From Calothrix sp. FI2-JRJ7 (GTDB taxonomy: Bacteria; Cyanobacteriota; Cyanobacteriia; Cyanobacteriales; Nostocaceae), in assembly GCA_019359675.1 (NCBI GenBank), contig JAHHGX010000036.1:1-37111 (forward strand): 37,111 bases of DNA, in the 5' to 3' direction. The first letter of the stretch is position 1; each line of letters begins with the position of its first letter. The position numbers were made by a program, and so were the translations under genes. Below the pieces are notes generated by a model. The model ran no database searches and was not told the origin of the DNA. It worked only from the letters and a program-made list of their open reading frames with translations. Below are positions 15,955 to 24,757 of the stretch, in pieces.

Positions 15955-18375
15955 TCATGAAATGCTGATGGATTGATTCATGGTTAGATAAATTCCCCAA
16001 ATAGCCATTGCCCGTAAATAAACGCAGGCACGGAAAGTCCCAGAGGCAGTAATCGCTTCGGGAGTACGGAATTGCAGACCGTTAGAGTAAACTTGTTGAA
16101 CAACAGCTTCGGTTACCTTAAAAGCTTCGTCTTTCATGCCCATTTGCACCAAAAAGGCAGCTAACCCAAAATTAATACCCGTCCAAACTTCTAGTGGGTG
16201 CGTAGCTTTGGGGTTTTCGGGGGAACCATCTGCTTTTAACCCATTTGCGGCGCCAAATTTACCGTCATTAAACTTGAGAAAGCAAGCTTCGTAAACTGTT
16301 TTCAGGGCAGAGTGAGCGCATTCAATCGGAACAATATCAGGTAATCCTAACAATCGGGCGTAAAATTGGCCACACAGTTGGTCAGCCATTACAACATCGG
16401 AACCGCTACCGCTATCAAGACGATAATACTGTCCATTCCAAAGTTTTGCTTGATAAACAGGCAACGATTGTTCTAACCAAGATTGAAACGTATTGATACT
16501 CTCATCAAGTTCTGACGTATCGAGTGCTTCGTCTGCTATTTTCAAAATTGTCCCCATAGAAATAGCCGCTTGCAACGCTGATAACCATAAACCACCGCAG
16601 TAAGCGCTAACTCCTTGTAAACGCCAATCATCAAAAGTTTGGTCAGGTGCCCCAGAGTTTTCAGGAATACCATCATTATCCAAATCAAACCCTTTAAGAT
16701 AATGAAGGGTACAAACTACAGAATCCCAGCATTCTTCCAAGAACTTAAAATCGCTACCACCCGTCAGAATAAAATCACGATACACCTGTAGTACAAAATC
16801 ACTGCCTAAATCTTTCCACAAATTACAATCTTGGTAAGCAGTGTAATTAGTTTTTTCCCAAACATGTTCATTCGGCGCCCCTAAATCGTGGGGAGTTGCA
16901 TTTTTAGCTTTGCGAATAGCTAATGGACTTTCGGCGCCGATAACATAGTAATACCCAATAACGCGGGTGCGGTCATCACTGTTAGGAATAGCGCGTGCAA
17001 AAGCACGTATTACAGCTTTTTCCAATTCAGGGAACAGCATCAACAGTCCAAACGAACCATAAAGACGCACATCCAAACTTTCATACCAGCGATAATCTAA
17101 ACATTCCAACACTGCGAACTGCCCGTAACGGTCAATATCAGTAGCGGCACTCCACAGCGTTCCACCAGCCGTCAAATCATAAAGTTCGTTAAACAAAGCC
17201 ATTTTAAACCAGTCGGGTAAATCCTGACGGTCAAGAATTGGTTGTTGCCATGCTTCAATTTGGCGCCACCATTGTTGATATTCATCTAATGCAGTTGATG
17301 CAATAGCCCAAGCACTCTTACCACTACGTCCAAAAAAGTCAGTGTAACGACGATAGTATTTAACACCCTCGGCAAATTCAGTAACAGGAAAATTCCAAGC
17401 TAACGAAAATGGAATTTCTAATGTTTGCCCAGGTTGTAATGTTATTCTTACAGCTAAAGCGGCACCAACTTGTTCAGTGTGGTCGGCAGGTGTTGCATCT
17501 AATATATTAGGTAACGAGCCATCACTTGCAAAGCTGTTCCATACATCATCCCCAGTACCAACAGGATTAAAACGAGTATGATAGAACACTTCAACACCTG
17601 GTTGCTTACTAGTAGCAATACACCACTCACCTTCGCCTTCTTCGGTTGGTGTAACAATTCCAGAACGAGCTAAAACGCAGCCAATTTTATCAGTATTTTC
17701 AACTATAAAATTATAATTATCTTGACTTTCATTCAAACGTGGCTGATATTCGTATACTGGACTACCATCATCGCGAAGTACAATTTCTGGTGATTTTGAA
17801 GCATTAGTAAACCAGCCCACCATATTTTGCCAGGTAAGCATGATGCTGATAGTAACAGGTGCATCAGTTGGATTAGTAGCTTTCCAAACAAATACAGCTA
17901 CAGGATAACTACTCTCTTTATAATTATTTGCCCAAATTGGTGAAAACTGCGCGCAACTTAATTGTGCTTTCGTTTGATGTTCGTATACAAACCAACTCCG
18001 AGGATATAAAGCGTGATAAGTACCATTCGTATCTGAAGGGTACCACTTCCAACTTTTGAGACTATCATCCAAAGGCGCCTCAGTAGACAAAGCATAAGCT
18101 TGCTTAGTATTTTCAGCAGACTCAAAAACGCTAAATTGACAAGCGGGGATATTTTGGAAAACATGCTCCCCACCATCAATATGCCAAAAATTAAAATCAC
18201 CACGCGAAGAACGTCCAATGCAACCGGCGCCGAAACCACCCAAAGGCATACCATGCCAAGGTCCATCATCTATATTACTCGCATAGCGGACAGTATAAGG
18301 CTGACTCCAACCCAAACCAATAGGGCGACTCCAAACACAAGCAGGGATTCCATTCTTAAATTGTGTCATTACCAT
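15955..18375 (-). CDS. GH116 beta-glucosidase / glucosylceramidase-like protein
   Basis: 806-aa enzyme of glycoside hydrolase family 116 (the GBA2 non-lysosomal glucosylceramidase family). The N-terminal beta-sandwich covers about residues 20-330 and includes GMPLGGFGAGCIGRSSRGDF. The C-terminal (alpha/alpha)6 domain follows. The nucleophile is probably Glu432 (RWYESLDVRLYGS) and the acid/base Asp582 (PDQTFDDWRLQGVSAYCGG), matching the spacing in the characterised Thermoanaerobacterium enzyme. There is no signal peptide, so it is probably cytoplasmic. Bacterial members act on beta-glucosides; the substrate here is unknown. It is a single-gene unit, not obviously linked to the cellulose operon. 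Start: ATG at 18375 or two codons later. Confidence 0.9.
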   Translation of the reverse strand: MVMTQFKNGIPACVWSRPIGLGWSQPYTVRYASNIDDGPWHGMPLGGFGAGCIGRSSRGDFNFWHIDGGEHVFQNIPACQFSVFESAENTKQAYALSTEAPLDDSLKSWKWYPSDTNGTYHALYPRSWFVYEHQTKAQLSCAQFSPIWANNYKESSYPVAVFVWKATNPTDAPVTISIMLTWQNMVGWFTNASKSPEIVLRDDGSPVYEYQPRLNESQDNYNFIVENTDKIGCVLARSGIVTPTEEGEGEWCIATSKQPGVEVFYHTRFNPVGTGDDVWNSFASDGSLPNILDATPADHTEQVGAALAVRITLQPGQTLEIPFSLAWNFPVTEFAEGVKYYRRYTDFFGRSGKSAWAIASTALDEYQQWWRQIEAWQQPILDRQDLPDWFKMALFNELYDLTAGGTLWSAATDIDRYGQFAVLECLDYRWYESLDVRLYGSFGLLMLFPELEKAVIRAFARAIPNSDDRTRVIGYYYVIGAESPLAIRKAKNATPHDLGAPNEHVWEKTNYTAYQDCNLWKDLGSDFVLQVYRDFILTGGSDFKFLEECWDSVVCTLHYLKGFDLDNDGIPENSGAPDQTFDDWRLQGVSAYCGGLWLSALQAAISMGTILKIADEALDTSELDESINTFQSWLEQSLPVYQAKLWNGQYYRLDSGSGSDVVMADQLCGQFYARLLGLPDIVPIECAHSALKTVYEACFLKFNDGKFGAANGLKADGSPENPKATHPLEVWTGINFGLAAFLVQMGMKDEAFKVTEAVVQQVYSNGLQFRTPEAITASGTFRACVYLRAMAIWGIYLTMNQSISIS

Positions 18376-18560
18376 TCATTGCAGCGTTGATATTACGCTA
18401 TAGAAGTTAACTCATCAACTCTATATTCCTCAAGTCATTGGTAAAACAGTCAACCAAATATAACTCTCTATAGAGATCGAATTAATTCGGTCTCTACTCT
18501 GTGTCTCTGTGGTAAATATATATACTAAAAAAAATCTACTCAAAGCGCCTCTACCGAATT

Positions 18561-19103
18561 CTACTTTAAATCGAGTAAACCTTCTTCCTTCAACTTGGGA
18601 TTAAATCGAATCTGAGCTTGTAACCCGCGCGCTTCTAAAACTTTTAAAATCTCTGCCTCTACCCGACGAGCGACATTCTTAATAATTTTGATTTGCGCCA
18701 TTTCATCATTATTAGGACTGTTATAATTAACTTTCTCCTCCTCAGCCATCAAATTTTTAACATTTACAGGCTGAGTCCAAACATCTTTATTTTCACCATT
18801 CCCAACAGGAACGGCGCCATTTTCTTCAATCCAAGCTTTTTCAATATTTTCCAAAGTCGCACGGCTAGGACGCTCAATCGTTTGAACCTTAACCCAATAG
18901 CATTTATCAGGTAATCGAACCAAATGCTGCCTTAGACTTAAATAAACATCACGCGAATACCCAATAAATTGTAAATTTTTATCGGTATCAAAAATTGCAT
19001 ACACTCCTATTTTACCTTGAAACTGTTCAGGTAATTGACCATTTTCGTCAATATAAGAAATGTATTCTAAATCCGATAACGCAGCATAACTTTCTGTTGT
19101 CAT
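18561..19103 (-). CDS. GIY-YIG nuclease-domain protein
   Basis: 180 aa. A GIY-YIG fold is visible at about residues 31-100: GVYAIFD (33-39) replaces GIY, QFIGYSRDV (45-53) replaces YIG, and Arg51 or Arg58 and Glu86 or Glu94 are candidates for the catalytic residues. The C-terminal half (120-180) is charged and contains NVARRVEAEILKVLEARGLQ. Stand-alone proteins like this are common in cyanobacteria, with no established role. The gene is isolated, with a 185-base gap to the GH116 gene and a decayed fragment upstream. Confidence 0.75.
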   Translation of the reverse strand: MTTESYAALSDLEYISYIDENGQLPEQFQGKIGVYAIFDTDKNLQFIGYSRDVYLSLRQHLVRLPDKCYWVKVQTIERPSRATLENIEKAWIEENGAVPVGNGENKDVWTQPVNVKNLMAEEEKVNYNSPNNDEMAQIKIIKNVARRVEAEILKVLEARGLQAQIRFNPKLKEEGLLDLK

Positions 19104-19255
19104 AACAAAGTATAAATTTTATCTCAATTCCATTTTTACACATGCAATAAACGTAATTGTACAGCAGAAAGGGTACCTAAAAGCTACGACGACATTATTT
19201 CAACAACAGGGCGCCGCTCCAATAGAGTTAAAGAAAACCAAGCTTGCTGCTCAAA

Positions 19256-19396
19256 TTAACCGTATAGAGCTAGCATCTCGTTAATTTTCTCCCTAGAACT
19301 AGCTGACCGATATGTTTGAATAAGTAAATTAACAGGATTTTTTTCTCCTTTTTGAGAAGGTGTAGATTTTACCTTGCCTATTATATGTATACTTTT
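19256..19396 (-). pseudogene. Decayed coding fragment, possibly frameshifted
   Basis: A 46-codon open stretch ending in TAA (19256-19258), with the C-terminal part NPVNLLIQTYRSASSREKIN then EMLALYG. There is no start codon in frame. A GTG-started frame upstream (near 19400) runs into the A-rich stretch near 19345-19360, which could be a frameshift joining the two. I do not recognise the family. It may be chance. Confidence 0.3.
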
Positions 19397-19459
19397 TCAC
19401 ACACACAAATGCATGACCGATAAATAACAGGTCAAACAAAAAAACTTACAAATAAATAA

Positions 19460-19486
19460 ATCCCGGTATCACAGAGAAACCGGGAT
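19460..19486 (-). terminator. Terminator of the bcs operon
   Basis: ATCCCGGT (19460-19467), an 11-base loop and ACCGGGAT (19479-19486) form a perfect 8-bp stem. On the minus strand it is followed by TTATTTATTTG. It lies 37 bases past the bcsA stop. Confidence 0.8.
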
Positions 19487-19522
19487 AATGAGAATATTGT
19501 TATTTTTATTACAGCACTAGTA

Positions 19523-22126
19523 CTAAAACGCTTGTAACAGTTGTTTAATTTTGATTGATTGACGCTCTCTAAACTTCTCAGGGAAATTCATTTCAATTGC
19601 AAGACCATTACCAGTTTCAATTACCGAGGTAATTTCTGCAACAAAGCGATTAGGAGAAGCAGGCGCCGCTTCTTGACTTAATAATAGACCAACGAGTGGT
19701 TTATTCTTTTGCATTGATTGCAAATCTTGCTGCGTAAGTGTTTTATCAGAAGAAACAGCACGCTTACTATTTAACTCTAAACGTAAACCTGTAACCCCAA
19801 GTTCTGTAGCCACACCTGGGAAGAAATGACCATCCCAATAAATTTGACCGTGCGCTTGCACTTGCTTACGAACTTTTTTGCTTTGTGTTGATTTCATGTC
19901 ACGTAGCGAACGAGTCATACTAGTAGCTAAGAAACCAAGCGAAGCAAAAGGTTGGTCTGCGTACTCGCGGTTTTGAGAGTACCACTCGCGAACATCTGAA
20001 TAAATAACCAAAGTCAAAGCGTCTCTTTGGTCATCAGTAATATTTATAAAGTCAATTGCGAGATGAGTTTCTGTGTCGTTTACTGGTGATAGACGTATAA
20101 CCCTTGCGGTAAGTATTGCGCGCGCGGTAAAGTCACCATGAACTTCAATTTCAACTTCATCAGGTAAATTAGGCCAAGATTCAAGCTTAACTAATGCCCC
20201 AGTTTCAGAAATATTTATCGTTTCACCCATCAAGGTTTGATTATCGACGGAAATCATTACAGCTAAACGACGCTGTAATCTATGGGCTGTACGAATTTGC
20301 GGCTGCTCAAAACCTACTAGCAAAGCACTCGATAGCAAAATTATATTAAACCCTGACCATATTGTGTTCACCATTACAGCTTGCCAGTCTTCTGGACGTA
20401 GCAACAACCAATATGGAACAGCGAGCAATGAGCAAACAACTAAAGCGGTAACTATAACTAGACCGCGCATTGATTGCCAGTCAAAAGTACGTTGTTTAAT
20501 ATTAACTCCTTTATCAGTTACGTTAAACGAACCGAGTTTAGGATTAATTAGTGCTAGTAGTGTTACCCATCCAGCTTGGAACGACATCACAAACTCAAAT
20601 ATTTCGTTCCAGAAGGAAAAACGAACGTGCTTATAAATAATGTGGTTGGTAAACAGCGATAGCAGAATGTGTGGAACCGCGTAAGCTAGGGTTTCAATAC
20701 CAAGACCCTGTACAGAGTTGATACCAAACAGCAAAAACAAAGTCGGCGCCACAGCATATACTAGTCGCGGATATCCATACAAAAAGTGTGATGTTGCACT
20801 CAAGTAACAAATCCGTTGTCCTAGAGATAGCTTATGTTTCAAATTAAACAACGGGTTTTCGAGACGAAGAATTTGCGCCATTCCCCGTGCCCAACGAACC
20901 TGCTGACCTACATAAGCGTTAAAGGTATCAGGCGCCAAACCAGCCACCATAATTTTGTCGTAATAAACCGACTTATAACCACGTCCGTGTAAACGTAATG
21001 CAGTGTGACAATCTTCGGTTACTGTTTCTACTGCAATTCCCCCAACTTCAAGAGCATGGTCTTTACGAATTATCGCTGCCGAACCACAGAAAAATGCTGC
21101 GTTCCAAAAATCGTTTCCTTTCTGTAACACTTTATAAAATAATTCGTTACCAACTGGAATTCGACCACTGGTAACTAAATTTCTCTCAAAGGGGTCAGGG
21201 TTATAAAACCAGTGCGGTGTTTGTACAAACGAAACTTTAGGGTCGTAAAAGAAACCAACTGTGTGCAGCAAAAATTGACGGGACGGGATGTGGTCGCAGT
21301 CAAGAATCATTACCAAATCACCGTGTGTTTTATGGAATGCAGTATTAATGTTTCCTGCTTTGGCATGTTCGTTATTATCGCGCGTCATGTGAATGCAGCC
21401 AAGTTCTTCGCACATCTGTCGAAGTTGCTCACGGCGCCCGCGAAACTTCTCGCGACGCGGGTCATCTGCTTTATAACGTTCAGGACGACCGTCATCGAGA
21501 ACATAAACCGTTTTCTTTCCAGGTGCATATTCGCACGCTTGTGCAGCTAGCGCAGTTTTGCGAACAAGCTCAACGTCCTCGTTGTAAGTAGGAATATAAA
21601 TATCTACCGAATACCATTCTTCTTCAGGAATAGCATTAAGACTAATTGGTTGACGTTCTTTAATTTTCAATGTTTGAAAATACGCCAAAACCAATGTCAA
21701 AATAGCGTATAGCTCTGCGGCAAACAGTAACCCACACGCAATACCGTTTACCCAAGTATCAAAGTTAAGAGTATAGCTAACGCGATAATATAAATATCGC
21801 ATTGTTGTGACTATACTTAACCACACCATGAATAAGTGATAGTACTGGCTAATATCTATCGATGATTCTTGTTCTTCTGCACGAACAATTATTTGACCCA
21901 GCACTACTAAAAAGACTGAAATTACACCTTGCTGCCAAACTTCTAATGGTGTAATAACGAGTGGAATTGATATTATTAAAGATAGTAGTACTAACCACTT
22001 AAACTGCTTAATTCCTACTTTTTCAAGTGCGCGGTCAAAAAATCGCGGCGCAATCTCAGCGATAAATTTAGTAAGAAAATTATGCGCTTTTGGTGTTGGA
22101 GGTGTTCTAAATGAGGAAGAAGACAT
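19523..22126 (-). CDS. bcsA: Cellulose synthase catalytic subunit with PilZ domain
   Basis: 867-aa inner-membrane GT2 enzyme that polymerises UDP-glucose into beta-1,4-glucan and threads it through its own channel. Membrane helices flank the glycosyltransferase domain (about 170-425). Key motifs are DDG (211-213), DCD (276-278), TED (370-372) and QQVRW (408-412). The gating-loop motif FNVTDKG is at 534-540. The PilZ domain has Arg616/Arg620 (RxxxR) and NISETG (638-643), so cyclic di-GMP activation is expected. A second, degenerate PilZ-like segment (GQIYWDGHFFPGVATELGVTG) lies near 765-785. It is the last gene of the operon. A stable hairpin separates it from bcsB, 70 bases upstream. Confidence 0.95.
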   Translation of the reverse strand: MSSSSFRTPPTPKAHNFLTKFIAEIAPRFFDRALEKVGIKQFKWLVLLSLIISIPLVITPLEVWQQGVISVFLVVLGQIIVRAEEQESSIDISQYYHLFMVWLSIVTTMRYLYYRVSYTLNFDTWVNGIACGLLFAAELYAILTLVLAYFQTLKIKERQPISLNAIPEEEWYSVDIYIPTYNEDVELVRKTALAAQACEYAPGKKTVYVLDDGRPERYKADDPRREKFRGRREQLRQMCEELGCIHMTRDNNEHAKAGNINTAFHKTHGDLVMILDCDHIPSRQFLLHTVGFFYDPKVSFVQTPHWFYNPDPFERNLVTSGRIPVGNELFYKVLQKGNDFWNAAFFCGSAAIIRKDHALEVGGIAVETVTEDCHTALRLHGRGYKSVYYDKIMVAGLAPDTFNAYVGQQVRWARGMAQILRLENPLFNLKHKLSLGQRICYLSATSHFLYGYPRLVYAVAPTLFLLFGINSVQGLGIETLAYAVPHILLSLFTNHIIYKHVRFSFWNEIFEFVMSFQAGWVTLLALINPKLGSFNVTDKGVNIKQRTFDWQSMRGLVIVTALVVCSLLAVPYWLLLRPEDWQAVMVNTIWSGFNIILLSSALLVGFEQPQIRTAHRLQRRLAVMISVDNQTLMGETINISETGALVKLESWPNLPDEVEIEVHGDFTARAILTARVIRLSPVNDTETHLAIDFINITDDQRDALTLVIYSDVREWYSQNREYADQPFASLGFLATSMTRSLRDMKSTQSKKVRKQVQAHGQIYWDGHFFPGVATELGVTGLRLELNSKRAVSSDKTLTQQDLQSMQKNKPLVGLLLSQEAAPASPNRFVAEITSVIETGNGLAIEMNFPEKFRERQSIKIKQLLQAF

Positions 22127-22168
22127 TTTGATTTTAGATTTTTGATTATGGATTGTAGTTTAATTACT

Positions 22169-22195
22169 AGTAAGGTGGGCACTGCCCACCTTACT
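22169..22195. repeat. Perfect 12-bp hairpin between bcsB and bcsA
   Basis: AGTAAGGTGGGC (22169-22180), loop ACT, GCCCACCTTACT (22184-22195). It starts within two bases of the bcsB stop codon and ends about 42 bases before the bcsA ATG. It lacks a clean T-run on the minus strand. It could be a 3'-end stabiliser or attenuator of bcsB mRNA, or a dispersed repeat. Confidence 0.75.
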
Positions 22196-22196
22196 A

Positions 22197-24599
22197 CTAC
22201 CCTTTTTCCTCTGTGTTTAAACGCTTCAGATATAACTGAACAATTCCAAACAGCAAGAGCGATGAACCCAAAATTCCAACAATCAATAGCAACCAATTAT
22301 CTTGAATTAATCGTGATATTTTGCTGAGTGGAGATGTATCTTCAACGCGGCTCACACTAGGAGAATCTTCAAAGAAAGCAAGTTGAAAAGCTTCTGGGTC
22401 ATATGGTGCAGGGTCTTTTTTGTCACTGCTAATCAGCACTGTATCGTCCTTAAGTTGGAAGAACCAAGGGTCTTGATTAAGAACTTGTCGAACTCGCTCT
22501 AACCCTGTTTCAGTTTGAGCAGTTAAAGCCAAAACAACCCGCTGATTATTCCAAGGAGAAATAACCTGCTTAATCATTCCTTGCGCGTCTTGCGGAGTCA
22601 CCACACTTGCTTGCGCTGTACCCCTGGTAAACTGCTGACTCAAATTAAATCCAGATGTTTTCAACGCATCTGGTAGCGGGAATTTATCACGTGTACCAAT
22701 CGCAACTAAATTATCTTCTTTGCGAACGGTTTCCGGTATATTTTCCTGTGTATAAACGTCAAGTTTAACTGAATCAGCTTTGCTTAATCTTCCTAAACGT
22801 TCGGTAAACTCCAACATCGTCAGCATATCTGTAGCAGATGGATTTTGCGGCATGACGATAGCTGTTCTAGACAAATCTTGAGGCGCCGCAAATGGATAAC
22901 CAAATTTGAGTAAGTTTAAATCTGGTAGCTGAACGGAAGTTTCACGTTTCAAATCAAAGCTTGTATCCGCATGAACAGTACCTGTTAGCTGCTGGTCTGG
23001 AGCAAACTGGCATTTTTGTTTATCAAATGCTTCGCGCGCATTCATCCGGAAAAAGACTTGTAGCTTTGAATCAGGTTTTACAAGGTTTGCAGGTAAATCG
23101 ACTTTTAATGATTTTCTAGATTCTCCTGACTCGTTGGTTAAGCGCGCACCACCGATAAAGTTACCGTCTAAAAAAACCTGAACCGCAGAAGTACGTGGGT
23201 TAACTTGTGGACCATAGCTATATACCAAATTCATCGAGCTACCACGAACAAACCTGTCATCAGGTAAAGCCCGGAAGTCAATATCTACTGCTGGCGCCCC
23301 TGCACCTTGCACGGTTACATCTTTAAACCGCTCGTTATTAACTGCGGTTCTGAGGTCGCTGAGTTGGAATGAATTTGCTTCTGGCAAATGACGCGGCCAT
23401 TGACGGGCGCTTGGAGTAGTTGTTTCTTTAATTTGGTCAACATAAACTACTTGACCTGTGCCCATTTTTCTTAAATCGGGCTGTGATAAAAATCTTGCCG
23501 CCTTTTCAACTGCTTTAGCACTATTACCCGTTACGATAATAACTGGCGCCCCACCCTCTTTTTTAGAGCTAGCTAAAATCAGCACTCCTCGTTCGTTGGG
23601 CACTGGATTATTACTACTATCCAGAACTTGCCCACCTGCAATTTTTAGCGGTAAATCTTTTAGCTCTGCTAACGCTGGTTGTTCGCTAGGAGTTCCAATA
23701 ATAACTAAGCGCTCTGAATCTTTAACAGATGCAACGCTAGATACCATGCTAGTTTCAATCGGACGGAAATCAGCTAACCTTCCTAATGCAGCTTGGAAAC
23801 GACCTGCGGCAGTTAACCATGATGCAGAAGCTTGACTAGGTTGTAAGTAAGCAATCTTATTTGTTTCCAGTCCCAAATCATCAAAGATAGGAAATGGATA
23901 ACGGCTAAAGTTAAGCGTAAGCGGTTGTTTTTGGTATTTGAAAGTTATTTTAGAGTCAGGCAGAATCTCTGTCCACAAATCAGGACTGTTTGGGTCGCTA
24001 CATTCTGGCGAATTATTTTGCTGACCTACTACTGTTAGCTCGTTATAGTCTTGAAGTATGCTGGGTGGAATGTTTACTAGTAGCTGGCCAACTTGAGACT
24101 GCTTGCGGTTCAAAGGTGTACTACCAACACTTCTACCATTGACAAGCACTGTTAAATTAGAGCGACTAGCATAAAGCGATGGTGAATGCTGAAAGCGAAT
24201 TAACGCTTGTACTGTTCCCGTACCGCTATCAATTTTCCAGCCACGAGGACGGGTAAAACCTAAACGAGCTTCAGAGTAAATACCGCGTAACCGCATTCGA
24301 TTACCAACAATCGGACTACGATTAAACTCTAGATTGTGAGTAATTAAACCTTTTGCATTCGCTGCGGTAGATGCGTTACTTTCATCAGCTGTTTCTTGAG
24401 TCTTTGCACTATCGGTCTTTTTGGGAGTTTGAGTTGTCGGTGTTGCTTGTGCGAGTATTAGTCCAAGCGAAGCTACACCATTAACGTCTTCGCTGCTCGT
24501 TGCACGTGCGCTTGGCAGTGCATTTGGGAATAGCAGCAAGCAGAAAGTGACAACAAACGCTTTCTTACTGATTTGGGAAAGAAGAAACAACTGTTTCAT
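22197..24599 (-). CDS. bcsB: Cellulose synthase periplasmic subunit
   Basis: 800-aa periplasmic partner of BcsA that guides the growing glucan. An N-terminal signal peptide (about 1-34, ending near PSARA), a low-complexity Thr/Gln stretch (55-80), repeated beta-rich carbohydrate-binding and flavodoxin-like modules, and one C-terminal membrane anchor (about 767-789, LLLIVGILGSSLLLFGIVQLYL) are visible; this is the standard BcsB layout. Its position directly upstream of bcsA supports the call. The short basic tail after the anchor is cytosolic. Confidence 0.92.
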   Translation of the reverse strand: MKQLFLLSQISKKAFVVTFCLLLFPNALPSARATSSEDVNGVASLGLILAQATPTTQTPKKTDSAKTQETADESNASTAANAKGLITHNLEFNRSPIVGNRMRLRGIYSEARLGFTRPRGWKIDSGTGTVQALIRFQHSPSLYASRSNLTVLVNGRSVGSTPLNRKQSQVGQLLVNIPPSILQDYNELTVVGQQNNSPECSDPNSPDLWTEILPDSKITFKYQKQPLTLNFSRYPFPIFDDLGLETNKIAYLQPSQASASWLTAAGRFQAALGRLADFRPIETSMVSSVASVKDSERLVIIGTPSEQPALAELKDLPLKIAGGQVLDSSNNPVPNERGVLILASSKKEGGAPVIIVTGNSAKAVEKAARFLSQPDLRKMGTGQVVYVDQIKETTTPSARQWPRHLPEANSFQLSDLRTAVNNERFKDVTVQGAGAPAVDIDFRALPDDRFVRGSSMNLVYSYGPQVNPRTSAVQVFLDGNFIGGARLTNESGESRKSLKVDLPANLVKPDSKLQVFFRMNAREAFDKQKCQFAPDQQLTGTVHADTSFDLKRETSVQLPDLNLLKFGYPFAAPQDLSRTAIVMPQNPSATDMLTMLEFTERLGRLSKADSVKLDVYTQENIPETVRKEDNLVAIGTRDKFPLPDALKTSGFNLSQQFTRGTAQASVVTPQDAQGMIKQVISPWNNQRVVLALTAQTETGLERVRQVLNQDPWFFQLKDDTVLISSDKKDPAPYDPEAFQLAFFEDSPSVSRVEDTSPLSKISRLIQDNWLLLIVGILGSSLLLFGIVQLYLKRLNTEEKG

Positions 24600-24757
24600 G
24601 AGACATTACACAATAAAAGGATAACTAGGATATTGGTGATAATTAAGCCTGTCTTGTCTTCGTTATAATTACCAAAAACAATTTTGTTCTTTTTATAACC
24701 TATAATTGGCTCTTCAATCTTGATACTTTATTAAAGACATTAAGAAGAAGGTATATA

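Larger units (their letters stand above)
19104..19522. other. Intergenic region between the GIY-YIG gene and the bcs operon end
   Basis: 419 bases. It holds the bcsA terminator (19460-19486) and a decayed minus-strand coding fragment (19256-19396). A plus-strand frame ending at 19284 is also open but overlaps that fragment. No intact gene was seen. Confidence 0.5.

Noticed and set aside
19145-19284. Plus-strand open frame ending in INRIELASR
   Set aside because: It has no start codon, and its 3' end lies opposite the decayed minus-strand fragment. At most one can be real, and neither is intact.
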